DNA of 64,000 nucleotides, taken from positions 124,001-188,000 of the forward strand of contig NZ_JAEHOQ010000001.1 of assembly GCF_016239305.1 (NCBI RefSeq), given 5' to 3'. The position numbers and the translations under genes are program-made. This stretch comes from Proteus vulgaris (GTDB lineage Bacteria; Pseudomonadota; Gammaproteobacteria; Enterobacterales; Enterobacteriaceae). Shown here piece by piece: positions 9,628 to 20,012 of the stretch (positions are counted from its first letter, which is position 1; each line of letters opens with the position of its first letter). Under the pieces are notes generated by a model. The model was not told the DNA's origin. It saw only the letters and a list, made by a program, of their open reading frames with translations, and made no database searches.

Positions 9628-10539
9628 ATGCACGAGATTACAGACTATATTGGGCGCTTTGCGCCATCGCCAACGGGTCAACTTCATTTTGGCTCATTGG
9701 TTACTGCACTTGGTAGTTACCTTCAAGCTCGCGCACACCACGGGCGTTGGCTTCTTCGCATCGATGATATCGATCCTTCTAGAGAACCTCCTGGCACGGC
9801 ATCCTTAATTATTCGCACATTAGAGCGTTATGGATTGTTTTGGGATGGTAATATTCTTTATCAATCACAACGCCATGATGCTTATCATGAAGTACTGTCC
9901 GCACTTTGGCGAGAAGGCGTCTGCTATCACTGCCGATGTAGCCGTCATCGTTTACATGATTTGGGTGGTGTGTATGATAATCACTGTCGTCACTACGCAC
10001 CGTTAGCAAATAGCGAGACACCTTTTGATAAAAACAGTGCATGGCGGCTGATCCAGCAGCACCCTGTTTATCATTTTGAAGACACTATTCAAGGTACGTA
10101 TTATTCTAAAAGTACATCTATCGTACTAGAAGATATGATTATTCACAGAAAAAATAACTTATTTGCGTATAATCTAGTAACGGTGATTGATGACAGTTAT
10201 CAAGGTGTGACCGAAGTGGTAAGAGGCGCTGATTTACTTGATCCCACATTGCGACAAATCAGTTTACATAAACAACTGAAGTTACCTATTCCGCGTTATG
10301 CACATTTGCCTTTAGCAATAAATCATGACGGTAATAAATTATCGAAGCAAAATCATGCACATGCATTGCCGGATTCTGATCCAAGACCCGTCATTATCGA
10401 TGCTTTACAATTTCTTAATCAGCCGATTATCGCTGGCTGGCAGGATTATTCGTTAGCATCATTATTAGAGATTGCGATTGCGCAGTGGTCACCTTCTGAG
10501 ATTTTAAAACAAAATCATCAGCAACAAGGATACGAATAA
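9628..10539 (+). CDS. gluQ: Glutamyl-Q tRNA(Asp) synthetase
   Basis: Truncated glutamyl-tRNA synthetase paralogue that attaches glutamate to queuosine of tRNA(Asp). The 303 residues contain the class-I signature PSPTGQLHFGSL (HIGH equivalent), a cysteine/histidine-containing zinc-binding insert (CYHCRCS ... HCRHY), and the KMSKS equivalent KLSKQN. It has no anticodon-binding domain, as expected. The start MHEITDYIGRFAPSPTG has only a weak ribosome binding site, directly behind the dksA terminator, so its expression probably depends on read-through or on a weak promoter of its own. Confidence 0.94.
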   Translation: MHEITDYIGRFAPSPTGQLHFGSLVTALGSYLQARAHHGRWLLRIDDIDPSREPPGTASLIIRTLERYGLFWDGNILYQSQRHDAYHEVLSALWREGVCYHCRCSRHRLHDLGGVYDNHCRHYAPLANSETPFDKNSAWRLIQQHPVYHFEDTIQGTYYSKSTSIVLEDMIIHRKNNLFAYNLVTVIDDSYQGVTEVVRGADLLDPTLRQISLHKQLKLPIPRYAHLPLAINHDGNKLSKQNHAHALPDSDPRPVIIDALQFLNQPIIAGWQDYSLASLLEIAIAQWSPSEILKQNHQQQGYE

Positions 10540-10630
10540 ACCACACAAAGCATTCTCAAAAAATGTTCAGTAGGCTATGATTAGCCGCTTAATTTTTTTA
10601 ATTATTAGAATTTATTATTCGAGGTGTCAC

Positions 10631-12187
10631 ATTTTTAATCGAGTAGCACATTTCTGCCGTAATCTGCTAGGGCGACAAACAACGTCATCAGACACACAAC
10701 CGGTAGCAAGTGAAAGGCCAGTCACAACTGCATCTGACCGACCAATACAAGAAACACAGAAACCTGTGCGTCGGCGTCCTGCTATATCCGCAGACCGTCC
10801 CCGTAAGAAAAAGAGTAATAAAGAAAAGGCGAACGGGAGTGATTTGCCAATGACAGTGATCCCAAGAGATCAACACCCAATTTCACGTAAAGACATCAGT
10901 GACAATGCATTAAAAGTGCTTTATCGCCTAAATAACTCTGGTTTTCAGGCTTATTTAGTCGGTGGTGGTGTCCGTGACTTATTACTGGGAAAAAAACCAA
11001 AAGATTTTGATATCGCCACAAATGCAACCCCTGAAGATGTACGTCGATTATTCCGCAACAGTCGTTTAGTCGGTCGTCGTTTTCGTCTTGCACATATCAT
11101 GTTTGGCCCTGAAGTGATTGAAGTTGCTACTTTCCGAGGTTCTCATGAAGATCATGAAATTTCAGATAACAACCAATCACAGCAAGCACAAAGCGGTATG
11201 TTACTTCGCGACAATATTTTTGGCTCCATTGAAGAAGATGCCATCCGTCGTGACTTTACATTAAACAGCCTCTATTACGGTGTTGATGATTTTGCTGTGC
11301 GTGATTACGTAGGTGGTTTAGCTGATCTTAAAGCGGGCATTATTCGTTTGATTGGCGATCCTGAAACACGTTATCGCGAAGATCCCGTTAGAATGTTAAG
11401 AGCCATTCGCTTTGCCAGTAAGCTTGATATGCAAATTGCGCCTGAAACCGCAGAGCCGATTAGCAGACTTGCGCCATTATTACGTAATATTCCATCAGCT
11501 CGTCTCTTTGAAGAGTCACTGAAATTATTACAAACAGGGCAAGGCTATAAAACATACAAACTCATGTGTCGCCATCAGTTGCTTGAACCACTGTTCCCGC
11601 TAGTAGCATCAAAAATGACAGAGCAACATGATACACCGATGGAGAGAATACTGGATCAAGTTCTCAAAAATACAGACTATCGTATTAATAAAGATATGCG
11701 TGTTAATCCGGCATTCTTATTTGCAACAATGTTGTGGTATCCATTAATCGAACATGCAGAGAAATTAGTCCAAGAAAGTGGTCTTTCTTACTATGATTCT
11801 TTCGCTATGGCGATGAATGATATTTTAGATGAACAATGCCGTACGATTGCCATTCCAAAACGTATTACAACCATGATGCGTGATATCTGGCAATTACAGC
11901 AACGTTTACCTAAACGCCAAGGTCGTCGTGCAAATAAACTACTTGAGCACCCTAAATTCCGTGCAGCATTCGACTTACTGGAATTACGTGCCAACGTACA
12001 ACGTAATCCGGAACTTGAAGCGTTAGCTAGTTGGTGGGCTGATTTCCAAGCCTCTAACAATACACAACAACGCTCAATGGTCTCGGAATTAGGTCAAGCA
12101 CCGGTTCGTAGACGCCCTCGCCCACGTAAGCGTCCTCGCCATCCAAGTGCAAAACCAGCATCAAGACAAGAGAACAATAATGAGTAA
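10631..12187 (+). CDS. pcnB: Poly(A) polymerase I, probable AUU start
   Basis: Adds 3' poly(A) tails that mark RNA for decay. The nucleotidyltransferase head has [24 protein letters not shown] with the catalytic Asp pair, then the RNA-binding domain and a very basic Arg/Lys/Pro C-terminus ([12 protein letters not shown]). The frame is open from 10577, but homology to E. coli PcnB (FTRVANFCR) begins at FNRVAHFCR, directly after an ATT codon at 10631. AGGTG lies at 10622-10626, 4 bases before it. E. coli pcnB is known to start at AUU, so this rare start appears conserved (518 residues). Residues 22-70 hold a Pro/Lys-rich linker longer than in E. coli. folK overlaps the 3' end. Confidence 0.9.
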   Translation: MFNRVAHFCRNLLGRQTTSSDTQPVASERPVTTASDRPIQETQKPVRRRPAISADRPRKKKSNKEKANGSDLPMTVIPRDQHPISRKDISDNALKVLYRLNNSGFQAYLVGGGVRDLLLGKKPKDFDIATNATPEDVRRLFRNSRLVGRRFRLAHIMFGPEVIEVATFRGSHEDHEISDNNQSQQAQSGMLLRDNIFGSIEEDAIRRDFTLNSLYYGVDDFAVRDYVGGLADLKAGIIRLIGDPETRYREDPVRMLRAIRFASKLDMQIAPETAEPISRLAPLLRNIPSARLFEESLKLLQTGQGYKTYKLMCRHQLLEPLFPLVASKMTEQHDTPMERILDQVLKNTDYRINKDMRVNPAFLFATMLWYPLIEHAEKLVQESGLSYYDSFAMAMNDILDEQCRTIAIPKRITTMMRDIWQLQQRLPKRQGRRANKLLEHPKFRAAFDLLELRANVQRNPELEALASWWADFQASNNTQQRSMVSELGQAPVRRRPRPRKRPRHPSAKPASRQENNNE

Positions 12188-12674
12188 ACAGACAAAACGT
12201 GTTTATATCATTTTAGGTAGCAATTTGAATTCACCTGAAGAACAGGTAAATTCAGCAATTAAAGCAATCAGTGAAATCCCACAAACCACACTGATTGCTC
12301 AATCTTCCTGGTATCGTACTCGCCCAATGGGGCCACAAGATCAACCAGACTTTCTTAATGTTGCCGTTGCCATTGATACAGCTTTAACGCCAGAAGTCTT
12401 ACTTGATAACACTCAAGCGATTGAATTGGCACAAGGTCGCGTCAGAAAAGAAGGTAACCGTTGGGGCCCTAGAACGCTTGATCTCGATATCATGTTATTT
12501 GGTGATGAGGTGATCCAAACTGAGCGTTTAACGGTGCCTCATTACGGACTAAAAGTCCGTGAATTTATGCTCTATCCATTAGCCGAATTAGCACCAGATC
12601 TTCGCTTTCCTGATGGTGAATTATTAGCAGATAGATTAGCGTTAGTGCCTGAAAATGGCATGGAAAAGTGGTGA
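12180..12674 (+). CDS. folK: HPPK, folate biosynthesis pyrophosphokinase
   Basis: Transfers pyrophosphate from ATP to 6-hydroxymethyl-7,8-dihydropterin in folate synthesis. The 164 residues show the family signature [15 protein letters not shown] with the two Mg-binding aspartates, and an N-terminal [13 protein letters not shown] 12180 is chosen because it begins the family sequence just before VYIILGSN; it overlaps the pcnB stop by 8 bases, implying translational coupling. E. coli has the same pcnB-folK coupling. Length agrees with E. coli (159). Confidence 0.95.
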   Translation: MSKQTKRVYIILGSNLNSPEEQVNSAIKAISEIPQTTLIAQSSWYRTRPMGPQDQPDFLNVAVAIDTALTPEVLLDNTQAIELAQGRVRKEGNRWGPRTLDLDIMLFGDEVIQTERLTVPHYGLKVREFMLYPLAELAPDLRFPDGELLADRLALVPENGMEKW

Positions 12675-13037
12675 TCCCACGCAAATCCTCAACTAAAGCT
12701 AAAGGTTGATACTGTAAAAAATAAACATGGTATCAACCTCTATCTCACTGCTACACATTCACTATATATTACAACCCCACCTTTATGATCTCCTCGCCAT
12801 TTGAGTAATTGTCGCTTTACTTAAATTACTAACTAATTGATATATAAAATCTTATCTTATTAATTATTATTTTTTATTACTCATTTAATTACTTTTTCTT
12901 CGTTTTTAGCCCTTAAATGCTACAATCGAAAGCGGCTTTATATTGATGATTTAAAATTTCCTTAATAAACAAATGATTATGTGAAGCATTTTATTTTATC
13001 TGCACACAAAAAACCAACAATGATGGAGTTTGTTATA
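12675..13037. other. folK-panB spacer with hairpin and panB promoter region
   Basis: No gene is seen. A 9-bp inverted repeat GGTTGATAC (12704-12712) / GTATCAACC (12730-12738) lies 30 bp past folK and may end its transcript, although no T run follows. From about 12830 the sequence is very AT-rich and should hold the panB promoter. An in-frame extension of panB to 12981 is not supported by homology. Confidence 0.6.
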
Positions 13038-13829
13038 ATGAAACCCACAACGCTTTCAACACTAAATCGCTATAAGCAAGAAAAGAAAAAATTCGCTACG
13101 ATCACCGCCTATGATGCAAGTTTTGCTCGCCTTTTTGCACAAGAAGGTATTCAAGCCATGCTTATTGGTGATTCATTGGGAATGACACTACAAGGCCATA
13201 GCAGTACATTACCGGTTACGGTTGAACAAATCGCTTATCACACACGTTGTGTTAGAGCTGGTGCGCCAAACGCTTTTTTAATCGCTGATATGCCATTTAT
13301 GTCTTATTCAACCCCTGAGCAAGCTTGCCTTACTGCTGGAGTTTTGATGCAAGCAGGTGCGAATATGGTAAAAATCGAAGGGGGAAATTGGCTAATTCCT
13401 ACTGTTAATATGTTGACAGAACGTGCAGTTCCCGTCTGTGTTCACCTAGGATTAACCCCTCAATCTGTTAATGTATTTGGTGGCTATAAAGTTCAGGGAA
13501 GAGAAAGCGATGTGGCAGAGCAATTAAAGCAAGATGCTATCGCGCTTGAAAAAGCAGGTGCGCAACTGACTGTATTAGAATGTGTTCCGGTAGCTCTAGC
13601 AAAAGCGATTACAGACGCGCTGACGATGCCAGTTATTGGTATAGGTGCAGGAAATGTTACTGATGGACAAATTCTTGTTATGCATGATTTATTAGGTCTG
13701 ACACCTCAAGCACCTAAATTCTCAAAAGATTTTTTACAAGAAGCAGGTTCATTAAAAGGTGCTGTTAGCCTTTATGTCCAGCAAGTAGAACAAGGCCTGT
13801 TTCCACAAGAACAACATTCATTTAACTGA
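13038..13829 (+). CDS. panB: Ketopantoate hydroxymethyltransferase
   Basis: First step of pantothenate synthesis: transfers hydroxymethyl from methylene-THF to 2-ketoisovalerate. The 263 residues start [19 protein letters not shown], matching E. coli from residue 1. ATG 13038 follows GGAG with a 10-base gap; upstream in-frame ATGs are outside the family. Metal-binding and catalytic blocks [26 protein letters not shown] and IGIGAG are intact. First gene of the panBCD cluster. Confidence 0.96.
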   Translation: MKPTTLSTLNRYKQEKKKFATITAYDASFARLFAQEGIQAMLIGDSLGMTLQGHSSTLPVTVEQIAYHTRCVRAGAPNAFLIADMPFMSYSTPEQACLTAGVLMQAGANMVKIEGGNWLIPTVNMLTERAVPVCVHLGLTPQSVNVFGGYKVQGRESDVAEQLKQDAIALEKAGAQLTVLECVPVALAKAITDALTMPVIGIGAGNVTDGQILVMHDLLGLTPQAPKFSKDFLQEAGSLKGAVSLYVQQVEQGLFPQEQHSFN

Positions 13830-13871
13830 TTTATCATCTCAATTTATAAATATCGTTTAAGGAGTCACGCC

Positions 13872-14726
13872 GTGCTAATTATTGAAACTACGCTTATCTT
13901 ACGCAGAGAAATCAAGCGATTAAAGCAAGAAGGTAAACGCATTGCATTGGTTCCAACAATGGGTAATCTTCATGAAGGCCACCTGAAATTAATTGAAGAA
14001 GCCCGTCTTCATGCAGATGTGGTTATCACATCTATTTTTGTTAACCCACTTCAATTTGATAGAGAAGCTGATTTAGCCAATTATCCTCGTACCTTACAAG
14101 AAGATTGCGAATTACTCCGTGATAAAAATGTCGATATTATTTTCGCTCCTTCAGCGAAAGAGATGTATCCACATGGCATGGAAAACCAAACAACAGTTGA
14201 TGTACCTGTACTATCTACTGTATTGGAAGGTGCAAGCCGTCCAGGGCATTTTCGTGGTGTCACAACAGTTGTTAGTAAGCTCTTTAATCTTGTACAACCC
14301 GATGTTGCTATGTTTGGTGAAAAAGATTTCCAACAACTGCAAATTATCAAGAAGATGGTAAGTGATTTATGTATGGATATCAGCATCGTTCCTGTTGCTA
14401 TCGTACGTGACAAAAATGGTTTAGCGCTAAGTTCACGTAATCGCCTATTATCTGACAAAGAAAAACAGCAAGCCCCAGCACTTTATCAAGCAATACAAGA
14501 AATCGCAGAGCAATTAAAGTCTGGAGATCGTGATGTTAATCAGTTACTACAAAATGCAAAAAACACCTTAGAGCAACAAGGTTTTCGTACAGATGAGTGT
14601 TTTATTTGTGATGCAGATACACTCACACCATTAAATGAAGAGAGCCGTCGAGCTGTTATTTTAATGGCAGCATGGCTGGGTAATACTCGTCTTATCGATA
14701 ACCAGCAAGTTAATCTTGTCGATTAA
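13872..14726 (+). CDS. panC: Pantothenate synthetase
   Basis: ATP-dependent ligation of pantoate and beta-alanine. The 284 residues match E. coli over full length. ATP-binding HIGH-type motif is [14 protein letters not shown], with the KMSKS-like LALSSRN near residue 183. The start is GTG at 13872 with GGAGTCACGCC upstream; the sequence [16 protein letters not shown] agrees with the E. coli N-terminus. Lies 42 bp after panB. Confidence 0.96.
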   Translation: MLIIETTLILRREIKRLKQEGKRIALVPTMGNLHEGHLKLIEEARLHADVVITSIFVNPLQFDREADLANYPRTLQEDCELLRDKNVDIIFAPSAKEMYPHGMENQTTVDVPVLSTVLEGASRPGHFRGVTTVVSKLFNLVQPDVAMFGEKDFQQLQIIKKMVSDLCMDISIVPVAIVRDKNGLALSSRNRLLSDKEKQQAPALYQAIQEIAEQLKSGDRDVNQLLQNAKNTLEQQGFRTDECFICDADTLTPLNEESRRAVILMAAWLGNTRLIDNQQVNLVD

Positions 14727-14751
14727 TTATTAGAATATAGGAAACACAACA

Positions 14752-15132
14752 ATGCTACGCACTATGTTACAAGGCAAACTTCATCGCGTAAAAGTGACAC
14801 AAGCCGATCTGCATTATGAAGGCTCTTGTGCGATTGATCAGGATTTTATGGATGCCGCTGGTATTCTGGAAAATGAAGCTATCGATATTTATAACGTTGA
14901 TAATGGCGAACGTTTTTCAACTTACGCCATTTGTGCAGAAAGAGGTTCACGAATTATTTCTGTTAATGGTGCCGCCGCTCGTCGTGCCGCTGTTGGCGAT
15001 CGCTTAATTATTTGCTCTTATGTACAAATTCCTGATAGCGATGCGCGTAGCCATAAGCCAAACATTGCATATTTTGAAGACAACAATGAAATGAAGCGCA
15101 TTGCTAAAGCTGTGCCGGTTCAAGTTGCTTAA
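14752..15132 (+). CDS. panD: Aspartate 1-decarboxylase (pyruvoyl)
   Basis: Makes beta-alanine from aspartate. The proenzyme of 126 residues self-cleaves between Gly24 and Ser25 in YEGSCAID, generating the pyruvoyl group; both residues are present. The start [16 protein letters not shown] is standard, with AGGAAACACAAC upstream. In E. coli an unrelated gene separates panC and panD; here panD follows panC by 25 bp, so panBCD is a compact operon. Confidence 0.97.
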   Translation: MLRTMLQGKLHRVKVTQADLHYEGSCAIDQDFMDAAGILENEAIDIYNVDNGERFSTYAICAERGSRIISVNGAAARRAAVGDRLIICSYVQIPDSDARSHKPNIAYFEDNNEMKRIAKAVPVQVA

Positions 15133-15151
15133 TTAATAAAATATTACCCAC

Positions 15152-15184
15152 TTCCCATAGGCAGAGGTTCCCTGCTTATGGGAA
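15152..15184 (+). terminator. Strong hairpin after panD
   Basis: A 13-bp stem with a single G-T pair: TTCCCATAGGCAG (15152-15164) / CTGCTTATGGGAA (15172-15184), loop of 7. No T run follows, so it may be an mRNA end-stabilising or Rho-linked structure rather than a classical terminator. Confidence 0.6.
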
Positions 15185-15358
15185 ACAAGAACAATAAACA
15201 ACCTATTGTTATTATCTGCTTGTCACGATTCACCTTAATAAAAACGAGATATAAGATTCAAAACCGGGTTTCTTCTCCATTTTTCCTCGCTTATCTTCCT
15301 GTAGCTTGTTATAAATCAGATAAGTATTATCTGACTACTCTCTGACTAATAAAAAATT

Positions 15359-15991
15359 ATGATAAAAGTTGCTTTAGTAGATGATCACATTGTTGTGCGC
15401 TCTGGTTTTGCACAACTCCTCATGCTAGAACCCGATATTCACATTGTGGGTGAGTATTCTAATGGGCAAGAAGCATGGCCTTATTTAGCGCATGATGATA
15501 TTGATGTTGCCGTCATGGATCTCTCTATGCCGGGAGAAAGTGGTTTACAACTGCAGAGCCGTTTAAAACAAAAACGCCCTGATTTTCGCACGATCATTTT
15601 AAGTATTTACGATACCCCAGCCTTTGTTCAAAGCGCACTTGATTCAGGTGCTCGTGGTTATTTAACAAAGCGTTGTGGCCCCGAAGAATTAGTTCAAGCC
15701 GTACGCGCTGTACATCAAGGTGGCTGTTATCTTTGCTCTGATGCCATGAAAGCATTACGACATACCCCTGAGAAAGAAGATGCTTTACATACATTAACGC
15801 CCCGTGAAAGAGAAATTTTCAACCTTTTAGTCCAAGGCGTTAATGTCAAAACAATTGCTGTACAACTTAATCTTAGCCATAAAACTGTACACGTTCATCG
15901 TGCTAATGTACTTGGTAAATTAGGCTGTGAAACAACTATCGATTTAGTTCATTTCGCCTTAAAAAATCAGTTGATCACAGGATCGCTGTGA
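15359..15991 (+). CDS. UhpA-like response regulator
   Basis: NarL/LuxR-family response regulator of 210 residues. The receiver domain has the acidic pocket VDD (8-9), phosphoacceptor Asp54 in VMDLSMPGESG and a conserved Lys near 105 (TKRCGPEEL). The C-terminal LuxR-type HTH (about 145-200) includes TPREREIFNLLVQG and SHKTVHVHRANVLGKLG. The RSGFAQLL, LTKRC and KTVHVHRAN segments match E. coli UhpA most closely among NarL regulators. The start has a poor ribosome binding site. Together with the UhpB- and UhpC-like genes downstream it should activate a sugar-phosphate uptake gene, here most likely afuABC. Confidence 0.88.
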   Translation: MIKVALVDDHIVVRSGFAQLLMLEPDIHIVGEYSNGQEAWPYLAHDDIDVAVMDLSMPGESGLQLQSRLKQKRPDFRTIILSIYDTPAFVQSALDSGARGYLTKRCGPEELVQAVRAVHQGGCYLCSDAMKALRHTPEKEDALHTLTPREREIFNLLVQGVNVKTIAVQLNLSHKTVHVHRANVLGKLGCETTIDLVHFALKNQLITGSL

Positions 15992-15992
15992 T

Positions 15993-17549
15993 ATGAAAAG
16001 AGGACTGCGCTTTCTCCTTCAATCCCTCTTTTTATTACTCACCTACTCTCTACTTTGGCTATCACTTTGGGTGATTGGCTTCTATTTAAGTAAAAATGGG
16101 CAACAGGCAGCCCTTTTCTTACCTCAAGGCCTGCGATTAGCCTTGATTATTTTACTTTGGCGGCGATTTTGGCTACCGATGTTATTTGCTGAATGGGGGC
16201 TTTATTACTGGCTAACGCAAGAGCAGTTAATTACCCATGCAATTATTTATCTTTCTCCATTATTGAGCTTAATTGTCGCCTTAGAAGTTCAACGTATTTG
16301 GTGGCGGTATCCACTTTACTGGCAACGCTTAACCCTATTAATTGGTGCTGTTGGCTTTAATAGTTTGTTACAAGCCTTTATTCTTGGCTTTTTTATTAAT
16401 ACCACTAGCGGAATTTTTCTGACCTCTGTCACTGGTGGCATATTACTCGCACCTTTTGTTTTCTTACTTTATGAATATCTTCGTGAATTACAAAGTCGAG
16501 CGTTAATCTCTGATGGAACGCCTGATCCTCCATTAAGAACGTCATTATTGATGTGGGGATTTCTATTTTGCCTTATTGGATTAAGCGCTCAATTTTTCTT
16601 AACACCAGAAATAGAACGCTTATTAGTTATTCTCGTTTTTATTCCTAACGTCTTTATGGCCTACCGTTACGGATGGCAAGGTGGCGTATTATCGGCATTA
16701 CTCGGAAGCTTAATTATTACCTTCGCTCGCCAAGTGAATGGTGCATTTAATGACTTACGTGAATTAGAAATGTTCTTAACCACTCAAGCCATTATTGGTA
16801 TTGGTTTAGGGATAGCAATAAGCCGTCAACAGCAATTAGCCCATAACTTACGTCATTATCGATTACGTTTAGAGCAAGAACTTCAAGCAAGACGTGAATT
16901 AATGGAGCAACTGGTTCACACCGAAGAAGATGTGAAAAAAGCGATTGCCCGCGAATTACATGATGAAATTGGACAAAACATTACCGCAATCCAAATTCAA
17001 TCGATGCTAATGAAGAAAACGGCCAATAACGATAAAACGCGACAAACCGGTGAACAAATAGAACGTTTGGCATTGCAAATTCATCAATCTACACGCCAAC
17101 TTCTACGACAATTGCGGCCACCAGTTTTAGAAGAAATGTCGCTTGAAAAAGCCCTTCACCATTTAATTAATGAATTTGCCTTCAATGACAATGGTATCAC
17201 CTGTAATTTTAATTATTCATTAGATAAAGAGCCTGAAAACGAAACCATTATTTTTACTCTCTACCGTTTGGTACAAGAGTTATTAAATAATATTAGTAAA
17301 CATGCCAACGCAACCTATATTGAAGTCTCATTAACCCAAAACAAAAACCGCCTACGGCTGATCATTAGTGATAATGGTATTGGTATGCTACCCACATCAT
17401 TATCAGCACAGCAAAGTAGCGGTTTTGGATTGCGTGGCATTGAAGAACGTATTCGTGCTTTAGGTGGAGAATGGGAAGTGATAAATCATCACGGTACGAA
17501 AATAATTGTTAACTTACCCACAAATTCAAAAGAAAACAGTGAAAACTAA
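15993..17549 (+). CDS. UhpB-like MASE1 sensor histidine kinase
   Basis: Inner-membrane histidine kinase of 518 residues. The first 280 residues form about eight hydrophobic segments (MASE1 type), followed by a HisKA_3 dimerisation helix with the phosphorylated His323 in RELHDEIGQN and a HATPase domain with N-box NNISKHA, G1 DNGIGM and G2 GFGLRGI. Starts two bases after the uhpA-like stop, with AGGA upstream, so the pair is translationally coupled. In E. coli UhpB needs the membrane sensor UhpC to detect external glucose-6-phosphate; a UhpC homologue follows here. Confidence 0.88.
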   Translation: MKRGLRFLLQSLFLLLTYSLLWLSLWVIGFYLSKNGQQAALFLPQGLRLALIILLWRRFWLPMLFAEWGLYYWLTQEQLITHAIIYLSPLLSLIVALEVQRIWWRYPLYWQRLTLLIGAVGFNSLLQAFILGFFINTTSGIFLTSVTGGILLAPFVFLLYEYLRELQSRALISDGTPDPPLRTSLLMWGFLFCLIGLSAQFFLTPEIERLLVILVFIPNVFMAYRYGWQGGVLSALLGSLIITFARQVNGAFNDLRELEMFLTTQAIIGIGLGIAISRQQQLAHNLRHYRLRLEQELQARRELMEQLVHTEEDVKKAIARELHDEIGQNITAIQIQSMLMKKTANNDKTRQTGEQIERLALQIHQSTRQLLRQLRPPVLEEMSLEKALHHLINEFAFNDNGITCNFNYSLDKEPENETIIFTLYRLVQELLNNISKHANATYIEVSLTQNKNRLRLIISDNGIGMLPTSLSAQQSSGFGLRGIEERIRALGGEWEVINHHGTKIIVNLPTNSKENSEN

Positions 17550-17631
17550 GAATAAGTCTTAGTCATCTACAACCTTATCTCATTCTTTTTCGCGACATTT
17601 TTTTTACATTTGCAACATCAAAGAGGATGTT

Positions 17632-18969
17632 ATGTCAGGTAAAAATTCGGCATCAATAAATAAGACCTATAACTTTTGGCGCAAAAACTTAATGCTGTCG
17701 ATGATTATCGGTTATGCCACCTTCTACCTCACACGTAAAAGCGTCAACTTTGTTATGCCCGTTATGCAGATTGAATTGAATTTAGATAAAGGAGATATCG
17801 GTTGGATAGCCAGCCTTTTTTATCTTACTTACGGTTTATCTAAATTTGTTTCCGGTATTTTCCATGACAAATGGGGATATCGTTGGTTTATGGGTGTGGG
17901 ATTAGTGATGACAGGCGTCATGAATATTATTTTTGCCTATTGTCTTTCGTTTCCTGCACTGCTTTTGGTCTGGGCACTAAATGGTTTCTTTCAAGGATTT
18001 GGCTGGCCCCCTTGTGCAAGATTGTTAACACACTGGTATTCACGTAATGAGCGAGGATCCTGGTGGGGATTATGGAATATCTCAATCAATCTTGGTGGGA
18101 TGAGCCTTCCCATCTTAACGGCGTGGCTAGCTACGCATTATAGTTGGCAAGTAGCACTGCTTGTACCCGGTATTATCGGCATTATTATCGGGTTATGGCT
18201 ATGTATGCGGTTAAAAGGCACACCTGTAGAAGAAGGATTGCCTACCGTTGGTGTATGGCGACGCGATGTTTTTGAATTACGTCAAGAGCAAGCCTCTCCA
18301 CCCAAACCGATGCTGACTATTTTGAAAGAGAGTATTTTATTTAACCGAATGATTTGGTTGCTAGGATTTTCTTATATTTTGGTTTATCTCATACGTATGG
18401 CGATAAACGATTGGGGAAATATCTGGTTATCAGAAACACATGGCGCCAACTTATTGAGTGCTAATGCCATCCTCTCTTTATTTGAAGTGGGTGGTTTATT
18501 AGGTGCGTTATGTTCAGGCTGGGGCTCGGATCTCTTATTCCGAGGCCAACGAGCACCAATGATATTGCTGTTTTCACTCGGACTTTTTACCGCAGTAGCA
18601 GCACTTTGGTTAATTCCAATTCATCATTATGCTCTGCTCGCAGCCTGTTTTTTTAGTATCGGTTTTTTCGTGTTCGGACCACAGATGTTAATCGGGCTTG
18701 CTGCAACAGAATATTGCCATAAAAACGCAGCAGGCACGGTAACAGGCTACTTGGGATTGTATGCCTACTTAGGGGCAGCAATGGCAGGTTGGCCATTAAG
18801 TCAGGTCATGGCGCATTATGGTTGGACTGGGATGTTTGCATTATTGACCAGTGCTGCGGCCTTAATGGGACTACTGCTAATGCCATTGTTGATTGCTGAT
18901 GTTAGCAAACAAGAGCATTTAGTAGGCCCTCTTTCATTTTCCGATGACGACACATTTAAAAGGTTCTGA
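17632..18969 (+). CDS. UhpC-like MFS sugar-phosphate sensor
   Basis: Organophosphate:phosphate antiporter family MFS protein of 445 residues with 12 predicted membrane segments. The N-terminal YATFYLTRKSVNFVMPVM and GLSKFVSGIFHDK blocks are typical of the UhpC/UhpT/GlpT family; the family arginine in the first helix region (LTRK) is kept. Position next to UhpAB-like genes favours UhpC (sensor) over UhpT (transporter), but sequence alone cannot exclude transport. No separate uhpT lies in the window. Starts after AAGAGGATGTT, 82 bp past the kinase gene, and ends two bases before afuA. Confidence 0.82.
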   Translation: MSGKNSASINKTYNFWRKNLMLSMIIGYATFYLTRKSVNFVMPVMQIELNLDKGDIGWIASLFYLTYGLSKFVSGIFHDKWGYRWFMGVGLVMTGVMNIIFAYCLSFPALLLVWALNGFFQGFGWPPCARLLTHWYSRNERGSWWGLWNISINLGGMSLPILTAWLATHYSWQVALLVPGIIGIIIGLWLCMRLKGTPVEEGLPTVGVWRRDVFELRQEQASPPKPMLTILKESILFNRMIWLLGFSYILVYLIRMAINDWGNIWLSETHGANLLSANAILSLFEVGGLLGALCSGWGSDLLFRGQRAPMILLFSLGLFTAVAALWLIPIHHYALLAACFFSIGFFVFGPQMLIGLAATEYCHKNAAGTVTGYLGLYAYLGAAMAGWPLSQVMAHYGWTGMFALLTSAAALMGLLLMPLLIADVSKQEHLVGPLSFSDDDTFKRF

Positions 18970-18971
18970 AC

Positions 18972-20003
18972 ATGAAATTGAAAACCCTCTCTACACTTAT
19001 TGCTGCTGGTCTGGCACTTTCTGCTGTTAGCTTATCAACCCACGCTGCCGGTCGCTTAGTGGTTTACTGTAGTGCGACAAATGCAATGTGTGAAGCTGAA
19101 ACAAAAGCCTTTGCCGAAAAGTATGATGTTAAAACAACCTTCGTTCGCAATGGCTCGGGAAGTACTTTAGCTAAAATTGAAGCTGAAAAGCGTAACCCAC
19201 AAGCTGACGTTTGGTATGGTGGAACGATGGATCCTCATTCACAAGCGGGTGAAATGGATCTGTTAGAACCTTATGTTTCACCAAATCTTGATCAGATAAT
19301 GGCACAGTTTCGTGATCCTGCTAAACGCAAAGGTAACTACTCTTCTGCGGTTTATGTCGGTATCTTAGGCTTCGGCGTTAATAAAGATCGCTTAAAAGAA
19401 AAAGGGATTGCTATTCCAACTTGTTGGAAAGATTTAATCAAACCTGAATATAAAGGTGAGATCCAAATCGCCGATCCACAAAGTTCAGGAACCGCTTATA
19501 CCGCACTGGCAACCTTTGATCAGTTATGGGGTACTGAGCAAGCCTTTGATTATCTGAAAAAAATTAATACTAACATCTCTCAATACACCAAATCAGGTAT
19601 TGCCCCAGCGCGAAACGCAGCCCGTGGTGAAGCGGCCATTGGTATTGGTTTCTTACATGACTACTCATTAGAAGTTGAAAATGGCGCACCACTTGAATTG
19701 ATTTCACCTTGTGAAGGTACAGGCTATGAAATCGGTGGTGTCAGTATCATTAAAAATGCCCGTAATATGGATAATGCAAAATTATTCGTAGATTGGACAC
19801 TCTCAAAAGAAGCGCAAGAAATTAGTTGGAAAGAAGGTAAATCTTACCAAATCCTGACTAATACCTCTGCAGAGTCTTCACCAATGGCACTGAAATTATC
19901 AGACTTAAAACTCATCAACTACGACATGGATAAATATGGCGATAGTGAAGTGCGTAAAGAGTTGATTAATAAGTGGGTAACCGAAGTAAAAATGGGTAAA
20001 TAG
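18972..20003 (+). CDS. afuA: AfuA-type sugar-phosphate binding protein
   Basis: Periplasmic binding protein of 343 residues with a signal peptide ending near THAAG. It belongs to the FbpA-like family once thought to bind iron; A. pleuropneumoniae AfuA has been shown to bind hexose and heptose phosphates. The conserved mature N-terminus LVVYCSATNAMCEAETKAF, NGSGSTLAKIEAE and DVWYGGTMDPH match AfuA as I know it. It lies two bases after the UhpC-like gene, linking a sugar-phosphate sensor to a sugar-phosphate receptor. An intrinsic-terminator-like hairpin follows. Confidence 0.85.
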   Translation: MKLKTLSTLIAAGLALSAVSLSTHAAGRLVVYCSATNAMCEAETKAFAEKYDVKTTFVRNGSGSTLAKIEAEKRNPQADVWYGGTMDPHSQAGEMDLLEPYVSPNLDQIMAQFRDPAKRKGNYSSAVYVGILGFGVNKDRLKEKGIAIPTCWKDLIKPEYKGEIQIADPQSSGTAYTALATFDQLWGTEQAFDYLKKINTNISQYTKSGIAPARNAARGEAAIGIGFLHDYSLEVENGAPLELISPCEGTGYEIGGVSIIKNARNMDNAKLFVDWTLSKEAQEISWKEGKSYQILTNTSAESSPMALKLSDLKLINYDMDKYGDSEVRKELINKWVTEVKMGK

Positions 20004-20012
20004 CTCATTAAC

